A DNA stretch of 64,000 nucleotides, taken from Streptomonospora litoralis. GTDB taxonomy: Bacteria; Actinomycetota; Actinomycetes; Streptosporangiales; Streptosporangiaceae. The stretch spans positions 1,297,101 through 1,361,100 of the forward strand of contig NZ_CP036455.1 of assembly GCF_004323735.1 (NCBI RefSeq). The letters run 5' to 3'. Shown here piece by piece: positions 1-6,828 of this stretch. The first letter of the stretch is position 1; each line of letters opens with the position of its first letter. Below the pieces are notes generated by a model, which worked only from the letters and a program-made list of their open reading frames with translations, ran no database searches and was not told the DNA's origin. A program made the position numbers and the translations under genes.

Positions 1-421
1 GCAGCACGAGCACGATGAGCGCGACGCCCAGGATCGCCACGCCGACTCCGCCCAGCAGGAGGACGACGCCGGGTGCGACGGCCTCGCCCGGAGCCAGCAG
101 GGTCCCCATCGTGAACACCAGCAGGGCCGCCGCCACGATCGCGCCGATCACGACGTGCACGTACCGGAAGGCGGCGGTGGAGAAAACGGTCGCCCGCCGC
201 ACCATCGTCACCAGCCGCCATACGCAGACCAGGACGACCTGGGCCGCCACGATCCCCAGGAGCGCGATCACGATCAGGGCGCTACGCAGGTGCGCGAGGT
301 CTCCGCCGGCCTCCCGCAGGTCGACCGCCAGCAGCGGGACCATCACCGCCTGGACGAACACCGAGCCGGCGAGCAGCATCGCGAGGACGGCGTGTAACGC
401 AAGCACCGTCAGTTTTCCCAT
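1..421 (-). CDS. DUF2975 family membrane protein, 3' end beyond the window
   Basis: Reading the minus strand from the ATG at 421 gives an open frame to the window edge, about 140 residues. The protein begins MGKLTVLALHAVLAML and has four hydrophobic segments, with the family-like stretch QVVLVCVWRLVTMVRR followed by FSTAAFRYV in the middle. This is the pattern of DUF2975 (YoaS-like) integral membrane proteins. Such genes are usually followed by a small Cro/CI-type helix-turn-helix gene, which would lie outside the window. The function of the family is not established. Translation by eye is clear; only the C-terminus is missing. Confidence 0.8.
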   Translation of the reverse strand, partial: MGKLTVLALHAVLAMLLAGSVFVQAVMVPLLAVDLREAGGDLAHLRSALIVIALLGIVAAQVVLVCVWRLVTMVRRATVFSTAAFRYVHVVIGAIVAAALLVFTMGTLLAPGEAVAPGVVLLLGGVGVAILGVALIVLVL

Positions 422-451
422 GGCTCCTCCATCATCCTCCAGCGTCGCCCT

Positions 452-490
452 TCGATCGAGCAACGATGGAAAACTATCGAGTTTCGATAG
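452..490. promoter_or_regulatory. Candidate operator upstream of the DUF2975 gene
   Basis: A perfect 7-bp inverted repeat CTATCGA-GTT-TCGATAG lies at 474-490, and a related palindrome TCGATCGA lies at 452-459. Both sit 30-70 nt upstream of the DUF2975 start, in its likely promoter. The two related sites suggest a dimeric repressor, possibly the small HTH protein that usually accompanies DUF2975 genes. That assignment is inference. Confidence 0.4.
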
Positions 491-621
491 GAATGGCAAG
501 AGTGGTACCCGCCCGCGGCCACGGGACCGACCGCCGGATCGGCGGGCACCACACTTCTGACCTGCACGGTCTTGGCTCGCCTTGACCTTTCGCGTGCCGA
601 CGTCCCCATAATGGAAGGAAA

Positions 622-711
622 CCGACAGGGGAGCGCTTTGGCGCTGAGAGTGCGGTCGGCGACCGCAGACCCTCACACACCTGATCTGGGTAATGCCAGC
701 GAAGGAAGTCG
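622..711 (+). promoter_or_regulatory. TPP (THI-box) riboswitch
   Basis: The segment carries the conserved thiamine pyrophosphate aptamer strings in order: ACAGGGGAGC, GCTGAGAGTGCGG, ACCGCAGACCCTC, ACCTGATCTGGGTAATGCC and AGCGAAGGAAGT. The aptamer ends about 110 nt before the GTG start of the ykoE-like gene, so TPP should control the three-gene transporter operon downstream. The expression platform, terminator or ribosome-site sequestration, was not resolved by eye. Confidence 0.95.
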
Positions 712-823
712 TGAACCCGTTTGCCGGTCCGCGGGTGCGCTCATCGTTGCAGCGCGCGCCTCTCGGTCTCGGCGGACGCTCTTGGCCTGGGCTCTCTCGC
801 TCCGACATGCGAAGGAATGTCAC

Positions 824-1489
824 GTGAGTGAGCAAGCATCGAGCAAGCGAGCCGCGAGCAAGCGGAGTGCGGCCGGCCGCGGCCCGAGCAACGTGTTCGC
901 CCGCCTCTGGAGGAAGGTGCTCGACGTGAGCGCCTCCTACCGCACCGTCGACATCGTCGTGCCCGCGGTGCTGGGTGTGGCCGTCGGGGTGATCTTCTGG
1001 GCCTGGGGCCTGCTGTGGCAGGTGACCGGCCCGCTGTTCGCCTTCTTCCCGCCCGCCCAAGCCCTCATCTACGGCATGTGGCTGCTGCCCGGAGTCCTCG
1101 GCGGGCTCGTCGTCCGCAAACCCGGCGCCGCCACGCTCACCTCCACCGCGGCCGCGTTCGTCTCGATGGTCCTGGGCACGCCGTGGGGCATCGAGGTCAT
1201 CGTCGCCGGGTTCCTGCAAGGGCTGCTGCCCGACCTGGTCTTCGCCGCGGCCCGGTACCGCCGCTGGGGCATGGTGATCTGCATGGCAGCCGCGGCCGCC
1301 GCCGGCATCGCGCCCGCCGTCTGGGACAACGTGCGCTACTACCCCACCTGGCCGCTGTCCTTCCAACTCACCTACGGCGTCCTCGTGGTGCTCAGCGCCG
1401 CGGTGATCGGCGGCGTCGGCGCGCGGCTGCTCACCTCCGCCCTGGCCCGGGCGGGCGCGCTCTCCGCCTTCCCCTCGGCCCGCGGATGA
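824..1489 (+). CDS. ykoE: YkoE-like substrate-binding (S) component of a thiamine/HMP ECF transporter
   Basis: This 221-residue membrane protein has about five to six hydrophobic segments after a basic N-terminus of roughly 45 residues. The family-like features are the stretch VPAVLGVAVGVIFWAWG at the first helix and GTPWGIEVIVAGFLQG in the middle. I start it at GTG 824, which has GAAGGAA six nt upstream; longer in-frame starts would run back through the riboswitch. It overlaps the next gene by ATGA. Known family role: recognition of thiamine or its hydroxymethylpyrimidine moiety. The upstream TPP riboswitch supports that substrate class. Confidence 0.88.
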   Translation: MSEQASSKRAASKRSAAGRGPSNVFARLWRKVLDVSASYRTVDIVVPAVLGVAVGVIFWAWGLLWQVTGPLFAFFPPAQALIYGMWLLPGVLGGLVVRKPGAATLTSTAAAFVSMVLGTPWGIEVIVAGFLQGLLPDLVFAAARYRRWGMVICMAAAAAAGIAPAVWDNVRYYPTWPLSFQLTYGVLVVLSAAVIGGVGARLLTSALARAGALSAFPSARG

Positions 1490-3255
1490 CATCCACCGGC
1501 GGCGGTGGCGCCCGCGTCGAACTGGCCGACTGGGGCTGGCGCCACTCGGGGCGGGACGCGTGGTCGCTGCGCGGGGTCGACCTCGTCGTCGAACCGGGGG
1601 AGCGCGTGCTGCTGCTCGGCGCCTCGGGCGCGGGCAAGAGCACGCTGCTCCATGCCCTGGCCGGGCTGACCGGCGCGTCCGGAGCGATCTCCGGCGACGA
1701 GGAGGGGCGGCTGCGCGTCGACGGCGAACCCGCCGGCGCCGCGCGCGGCGCCGCCGCCCTGGTCAGCCAGGACCCCGAGACCCAGCTCGTGATGGCCCGC
1801 TGCGGCGACGACGTCGCCTTCGGCCCGGAGAACCTCGGACTGGACCGCGACGAGATCTGGTCGCGGGTGCGCGGCGCGCTGGACGAGGTCGGTTTCGGCT
1901 ACGGGCCCGACCGCCCCACCGCGGCGCTCTCCGGCGGCGAGAAGCAGCGGCTCGTGCTGGCCGGTGCCCTCGCGATGCGCCCCCGCCTGCTGCTGCTGGA
2001 CGAGCCCACGGCCAACCTCGACCGCGGCGGTGCCGCGCGGGTGCGGCGCGTGCTCCAGCACCTGCTGCGCCGCAGTGAGGCGACCATGGTGCTGGTGGAG
2101 CACCGGGTGGCCGAGGTCGTCGGCGACAGCGCCCACGCCGACACAGAGACCGACACCGACACCGACACCGCCACCGGCGCCGCCGATGCGGGGGAGGCGG
2201 TGGCCGATCTGGTCGACCGGGTCGTCGTGGTCGAACCCGGAGGCGGCGTGGTCGCCGACGGGCCGCCTTCCGCCGTCTTCGCCGACAGCGGCCGGCGGCT
2301 GGCCGAGCAGGGCGTGTGGGTGCCGGGCCGCGAGCCGCGGCCGCAGGTACCCGCGGGCGCACCGGGCGCAGCGGTCGTCGAGGCCGCGGACTGCACGGCC
2401 CGGGCCCCCGGCACGCCCGGCCTGCTCGGCGATCGGGGGACGCCCGTCCTGCACGGCGTCGACGCCGTCGTCCGCGCCGGCTGCGCGACCGCCCTGACCG
2501 GGCCGAACGGCGCGGGAAAGTCGACCCTGCTGGGGCTGCTCGCCGGCTTGGACGCCCCCGACGGCGGAACCGTCGCACCGCGCGGCCCCCTGGCCGACGT
2601 CAGCCCCCGGCCGTTGGCGAAGTGGCCGGCACGGCGCCTGGCGCGCCACGTGGGCACGGTGTTCCAGCACGCCGAGGACCAGTTCGTCACCGCAAGCGTC
2701 CGCGAGGAGCTGGCTTTCGCGCCCCGCCGCGCCGGGCTGGGGCGGCGCGACACCAACCGCCGCGTCGACGAACTGCTGGAGCGCCTGCGGCTCACCGGGC
2801 TCGCCGACGTCCATCCCTTCACCCTGTCCGGCGGCGAGAAGCGTCGGCTTTCCGTGGCCACCGCGCTGAGCTCGGGGGCCTCGCACGCCCCCGGCGTGCT
2901 GCTGCTGGACGAGCCGACGTTCGGCCAGGACACCCGCACCTGGCGGGAGCTGGTGGAGCTGCTGGCCCAGCTGCGCGCCGACGGCCGCGCCGTGGTCGCC
3001 GCCACGCACGACACGGCGCTGCTGCGCAGCTTCGCCGACGTCGAAATCCCGTTGAGCGGCGGGTGCACCGGCACCCCGATCGCCCGGACGGCCGAGGGCG
3101 CGAAGGCCCTTGGTGCAACGCGACAAGACGCAGCCTCGGCCGGCGATGCGGGTAGCGGTCCGGTGGACGGCGGCGCGACCGGCACCGCCGCCGCGCGCGA
3201 GTACCGCAACGGACGGCGCGCGACCGGGGGAACCGGGAAAGGGGAGCGCGGATGA
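1486..3255 (+). CDS. ykoD: ECF transporter double ATP-binding protein, YkoD-like
   Basis: The 589-residue protein contains two fused ABC ATPase domains. Domain 1 has Walker A GASGAGKST near residue 46, signature LSGGEKQR and Walker B LLLLDEP. Domain 2 has Walker A GPNGAGKST near residue 339, signature LSGGEKRR and VLLLDEP. Between them is a short low-complexity acidic/Thr run (DTETDTDTDTAT, near residue 220). It would power uptake with the YkoE and YkoC partners. The start overlaps the stop of ykoE and the stop overlaps the start of ykoC, so all three are translationally coupled under one TPP riboswitch. Confidence 0.93.
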   Translation: MTSTGGGGARVELADWGWRHSGRDAWSLRGVDLVVEPGERVLLLGASGAGKSTLLHALAGLTGASGAISGDEEGRLRVDGEPAGAARGAAALVSQDPETQLVMARCGDDVAFGPENLGLDRDEIWSRVRGALDEVGFGYGPDRPTAALSGGEKQRLVLAGALAMRPRLLLLDEPTANLDRGGAARVRRVLQHLLRRSEATMVLVEHRVAEVVGDSAHADTETDTDTDTATGAADAGEAVADLVDRVVVVEPGGGVVADGPPSAVFADSGRRLAEQGVWVPGREPRPQVPAGAPGAAVVEAADCTARAPGTPGLLGDRGTPVLHGVDAVVRAGCATALTGPNGAGKSTLLGLLAGLDAPDGGTVAPRGPLADVSPRPLAKWPARRLARHVGTVFQHAEDQFVTASVREELAFAPRRAGLGRRDTNRRVDELLERLRLTGLADVHPFTLSGGEKRRLSVATALSSGASHAPGVLLLDEPTFGQDTRTWRELVELLAQLRADGRAVVAATHDTALLRSFADVEIPLSGGCTGTPIARTAEGAKALGATRQDAASAGDAGSGPVDGGATGTAAAREYRNGRRATGGTGKGERG

Positions 3256-4160
3256 CCGCCGACGACGCCCGGCGGGGTCGGACCGCAGCGGCGGCGCCGC
3301 ACCGCCCGGCATCAGCCGGTCGGCGCGGACGCGTCTTCTCCGGGGCGCGCCGCGTGCCCGCCCCGCCGCCGGCCGAACCGCCCCCGGCGGCGGCCGCCGA
3401 CCCGGACCCCCGCGAGCCGGCGTCCTCCGGCCGCGGTTCCCCGTGGGCGTGGCTGCCGCGGGCGGACCCGGCGGGCAAGCTGCTGGCCGCCGTGCTGGTC
3501 GCGGTCGGGCTGATTCCGGTGGTCGATCCGGTGACCTCCGGAATCGTGCTGGGCGCCGCATTGGCGCTGCTGCCCTTCTCCGGGCTCGACCGTGTCCGGC
3601 TGACGGCGGTCGGGGTGCCGCTGCTGCTCATGGGTGGGTCGATCGGGCTGGTCAACCTGCTCTTCGGGACCGAGGGGCCGATGGGCGCCCTCGGGGCGGC
3701 CGTGCGGCTGCTGGCGATCGCGCTGCCGAGCCTGCTCGCCGCCGTCACCAGTGATCCCACCGACATGGCCGACTCCCTGGTCCAACGCCTGCGCGTGCCC
3801 GAGCGGCCGGCCGTCGCGATCCTGGCCGCACTGCGGCTGGCGCCCCTGCTGGTGGACCAGTGGCGCACGCTGGGCCGTGCCCGCCGCGCCCGCGGCCTGG
3901 ACGCCGGCGGGAACCCGCTGCGGGCCGTTTCGATCTTCGCCGGCAAGGCGTTCGCCCTGCTCGCGCGTTCGATCCGCACGGGAACGCTGCTGGCCATGGC
4001 CATGGACGCGCGCGGGTTCGCCGGCGGTACGCGCAGCCACGCCCGGCTCAGCCGCTGGCGCACCGGCGACACCCTGCTCATCGCCGGCACCGCCACCGTC
4101 CTGGGCGCGGCCCACGCCGTATCGCTCGCCGTGGGAGCGTGGACGCCGCTGACGTTCTGA
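3252..4160 (+). CDS. ykoC: ECF transporter transmembrane (T) component, YkoC-like
   Basis: This 302-residue protein has a Pro/Ala-rich N-terminal extension of about 70 residues, then five or so membrane helices. The two EcfT coupling motifs are visible: RRARGLDAGG and MDARGFAGG, each with the Ala-Arg-Gly core that docks on the ATPases. It overlaps ykoD by ATGA and closes the riboswitch-controlled operon. The long N-terminal extension is unusual, and a start nearer residue 60 is possible. Confidence 0.9.
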   Translation: MTADDARRGRTAAAAPHRPASAGRRGRVFSGARRVPAPPPAEPPPAAAADPDPREPASSGRGSPWAWLPRADPAGKLLAAVLVAVGLIPVVDPVTSGIVLGAALALLPFSGLDRVRLTAVGVPLLLMGGSIGLVNLLFGTEGPMGALGAAVRLLAIALPSLLAAVTSDPTDMADSLVQRLRVPERPAVAILAALRLAPLLVDQWRTLGRARRARGLDAGGNPLRAVSIFAGKAFALLARSIRTGTLLAMAMDARGFAGGTRSHARLSRWRTGDTLLIAGTATVLGAAHAVSLAVGAWTPLTF

Positions 4161-4529
4161 CCCGCACGGGGCGGCCGGACACGCGGGCGCCTGACCGCGG
4201 CCCTAAGCCGTGTTTAAGAACGCCGGTCTGCTGTGCGGCCTTGTTGGTCTGTCGGGTGGATGGGTGGTCTTACGGAGAAGCGGCGCCGAGGGCGGTGGAC
4301 GGCTGGGCCCGCGGTCGTCGGGTCGGGTGCTCGCCGGTGGCGCACCCGACGGGGGCAGCGAGACGCCGGCGGGGCCGGGCCTGCGGTGGTCGGGGCGTCG
4401 GCGTGCGGGCACCCGCGACCGCGCCCCGCCGCGCGGCCTCCACCCTGTGCGGGCCCGGCAGGGGACACGGCGACACCCAGCCGGCCTACCGGCGCCGGTA
4501 GGTCCCCTATGCCGGTCCATCCGGCGATG

Positions 4530-4582
4530 ATCGCGAACTTATGGCCGCGGAATACGCCTTCCTGCGACCATAAGTTCGCGAT
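4530..4582. repeat. Hairpin of the dispersed repeat
   Basis: Arms ATCGCGAACTTATGG (4530-4544) and CCATAAGTTCGCGAT (4568-4582) are perfect 15-bp complements around a 23-nt loop. The position and size match the hairpins at 32524-32578 and 50227-50275 in the other repeat copies, although the arm sequence differs. Confidence 0.75.
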
Positions 4583-4600
4583 AGACGGGCCAAGCCGCGC

Positions 4601-4656
4601 CGAGTCTGTCTGTGGGGACGGATTCGGCGCCGAATCCGTCCCCACAGACAGACTCG
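4601..4656. repeat. 56-bp perfect palindrome of the dispersed repeat
   Basis: Two 28-nt arms meet without a spacer at 4628/4629; the centre reads GATTCGGC-GCCGAATC. A palindrome of exactly the same length, with about 20 of 27 pairs kept, occurs at 32421-32476. The structure is therefore conserved while the sequence drifts. Confidence 0.85.
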
Positions 4657-4986
4657 ATGGGACCGGTGCCGCCCAGCAGAGCCGAGCCGCCCCACGTCGG
4701 CCGCCGCCACCGGCGGGCACCCGTCCCGTTGGGCGCGGGCCCGGCCATCCGCCGTGCTCGCTGCTATGAAATGCATCTCAGGCGCAGGACATCAGCGGCG
4801 TGTGGCGATCCCGCGCTTGTGACGAACTTCAGTGGCGCAGGCGTGTGGGACGCCGGGTGGTGGAGGCAGGCGCGGGCAGTGGTAGGTATTGAGGCGCGAG
4901 CGCCGAGGGCCGGGCGCGGGCGCCGGGAAGGCCGGAGCCCGGCGGCCGGCCGGCGGCGAGGTTGCCGACGTTTGCGGAGGTGCCCG

Positions 4987-5763
4987 GTGACGAGTGTGGA
5001 CGAGGCCGCCGGAGAGTTCGTCCGGGTCGAGCGCGATGCCGACAACCCGGCCGTCGCCGTGATCCGGCTGGACCGGCCGAAGATGAACGCGCTCAACGGG
5101 CAGGTGCAGCGCGAGATCGGCGCGGCGGCGGAGCGGATCGGCGCCGACGACAGTGTGCGCGCCGCGGGCGCCGACGTCAAGGAGATGGCCGAGATGGGCT
5201 TCGCCGACATGGCGGCCCACTCGCGGGTGCTGCAGGACTCGCTGACCGCGGTGGCGCGCGTCCCCAAGCCGGTCATCGCCGCCATCACCGGTTTCGCACT
5301 CGGGGGCGGACTGGAGCTGGCGCTGTGCGCCGATTTCCGGGTGGCGGCGGAGGACGCCCGGCTCGGCCAGCCCGAGATCCGCCTCGGCGTCATCCCCGGC
5401 GCGGGCGGCACCCAGCGCCTTCCCCGGCTCATCGGTCCGGCCCGCGCCAAGGATCTGATCTTCACCGGGCGCCAGGTCGCCGCCGAGGAGGCCCTGGCCA
5501 TCGGCCTGGCCGACGCGGTGGTCCCCGCGGCGGAGGTCTACGACCACGCCGTGGCGATGGCGGCCAGCTACGCCAACGGGCCCGCGCTGGCGCTGAGCGC
5601 GGCCAAGCAGGCGATCGACGGCGGTCTGGAGACCGACATCGCCACCGGACTGGAGATGGAGCGCATGCACTTCGCCGGATTGTTCGCCACCGAGGACCAG
5701 AAGGCCGGCATGCGCAGCTTCGTCGAGGAGGGGCCGGGCAGGGCCCGCTTCTCGGGCCGCTAG
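4987..5763 (+). CDS. Enoyl-CoA hydratase/isomerase family protein with an internal deletion
   Basis: The 258-residue protein is a crotonase. It has IRLDRPKMNAL near the N-terminus, AGADVKEM for the first oxyanion-hole segment, and FALGGGLELALCADFRVA with GQPEIRLGVIPGAGGTQ for the second half of the active site (the Glu of the ECH type is present). Oddly, DDSVRA runs straight into AGADVKEM; family members normally have 11-12 more residues here, of the type VVVYGGERVFA, forming a core strand. The start is GTG 4987 with GGAGG six nt upstream. The protein may be impaired. It would act in fatty-acid beta-oxidation or a related CoA pathway. Confidence 0.85.
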   Translation: MTSVDEAAGEFVRVERDADNPAVAVIRLDRPKMNALNGQVQREIGAAAERIGADDSVRAAGADVKEMAEMGFADMAAHSRVLQDSLTAVARVPKPVIAAITGFALGGGLELALCADFRVAAEDARLGQPEIRLGVIPGAGGTQRLPRLIGPARAKDLIFTGRQVAAEEALAIGLADAVVPAAEVYDHAVAMAASYANGPALALSAAKQAIDGGLETDIATGLEMERMHFAGLFATEDQKAGMRSFVEEGPGRARFSGR

Positions 5764-5858
5764 CGGCGTGCGCGCCGATCCGTCCCGGCGCGGTCCGGCG
5801 CCGGCGTTCGGCACACGGACATGGCGAGAACGCCGACAACCCGAGCGGAGGAGACCCG

Positions 5859-6395
5859 ATGTGGGGACTGAAGACCGAACCGGTACAGGAGCGCCCCGAT
5901 CTGGTGGCCGCCCCTGTCGCCGCCGCACTCGACGGGTGGGGCCCCGCCGAGCGGGTGCTGGCCGCGCCCATCGACCCCGACCTGGCTGACACCGAGAACT
6001 GCGCCGCCGCCTACGGCATCCCGCTGGGCGCTTCGGCCAACTGCGTGGTGATCAGGGCCAAGCGGGCGGGCGAGGTCCGCATGGCGGCGTGCATGGTGTC
6101 GGCGACCACGCGGGCCGACGTCAACGGGACCGCGCGGCGCCACCTCGGGGCGCGCAAGGCGTCGTTCGCCGCCCAGGACGACGTCGTCGCCTCGACCGGC
6201 ATGGCCTACGGCGGCATCACGCCCATCGGCCTGCCCCAGGGGTGGGCGGTCCTGGTCGACGAGGCGGTGCTGCAGGCGGGCCACGTGGTCGTCGGCAGCG
6301 GTCTGCGCTCCTCCAAACTGGTGCTTCCGGGCGCCGACCTGGCCGAACTGCCCGGCGCGGAGGTCATCTCGGGTCTCGGGGTGCGCACGGACTGA
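5859..6395 (+). CDS. YbaK/EbsC family aminoacyl-tRNA deacylase-like protein
   Basis: The 178-residue protein has the YbaK/ProX fold features: ASANCVVIRAKR for the early strand, then RRHLGARKASFAAQDDVVASTGMAYGGITPIGLP, whose Lys and GGxxPxG region line the deacylation pocket of the family. The ATG at 5859 follows GCGGAGGAG. It lies 95 nt after the crotonase gene and may be co-transcribed. Family members hydrolyse mischarged tRNAs (for example Cys-tRNA-Pro); the exact substrate cannot be read from sequence. Confidence 0.85.
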   Translation: MWGLKTEPVQERPDLVAAPVAAALDGWGPAERVLAAPIDPDLADTENCAAAYGIPLGASANCVVIRAKRAGEVRMAACMVSATTRADVNGTARRHLGARKASFAAQDDVVASTGMAYGGITPIGLPQGWAVLVDEAVLQAGHVVVGSGLRSSKLVLPGADLAELPGAEVISGLGVRTD

Positions 6396-6828
6396 CGGGT
6401 CGGCGCCCGCCGGTCCGGCCGGGCCCGGTCCCGCCCGAGCCGGCGCCGGTGTGCGCTGCGCTCCCCCCCGGGAGTTCCGCGCCGCTGCCTGCCGGGCGCC
6501 CCTCCGCACGGCGGGCTTTCACGTTTCGGCGACCGCGGCGGAACCACACGCCGCGCAACGTGCGTCATACTCGTGTGGTCGCTTGGAAGGCGGGCCGTAT
6601 GCGGCCGGATCGCCGCCGCGGTCTTCCCGCGCTCGGGCGGCCCGGCTAGCTTTGCTCATAGGCGCCGCCGCGGAGCCGGGTTCTTCGCCGCGGCAGCCGA
6701 AGGACGTGATGCTGCGGAGTGTGCGATGGCGGATCGGCCCGCAGGCCGGGTTCCGGCTCCTGGCCCGGCCATCCCCAGCGGATAGGCTTGAAGTCGTGCT
6801 GTGCCAGGTTTGAGGGGATGAATTCGCA
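6396..6828. other. Intergenic region before the kinase gene
   Basis: No gene is supported in these 433 nt. An inverted repeat ACCACACG (6543-6550) and CGTGTGGT (6572-6579) is visible, and the last 50 nt include a GATAGGCTT stretch that may be a -10 element for the kinase gene. Nothing else was recognised. Confidence 0.5.

Larger units (their letters stand above)
4229..4770. repeat. Dispersed intergenic repeat, two opposed partial copies with large palindromes
   Basis: The region from 4161 to 4986 has no convincing gene. From 4229 to about 4350 it shares blocks (GCGGCCTTG, CGGAGAAGC, GGGCCCG, CGCCGGTGGC) with 32290-32410 and 50080-50200. From about 4704 to 4765 the same block is present on the minus strand, including GGGCCGGGCCCG-like and GCCCGCCGGTGGC text. 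Between them lie two strong palindromes (4530-4582 and 4601-4656). The minus-strand order is shared block, 56-bp palindrome, hairpin, which is the order seen in the copy at 32290-32690. Confidence 0.65.

Noticed and set aside
1372-3561. Long minus-strand open frame opposite the ykoD gene
   Set aside because: The product is low-complexity Arg/Gly/Ala with no family features, while the plus strand encodes two complete ABC domains.
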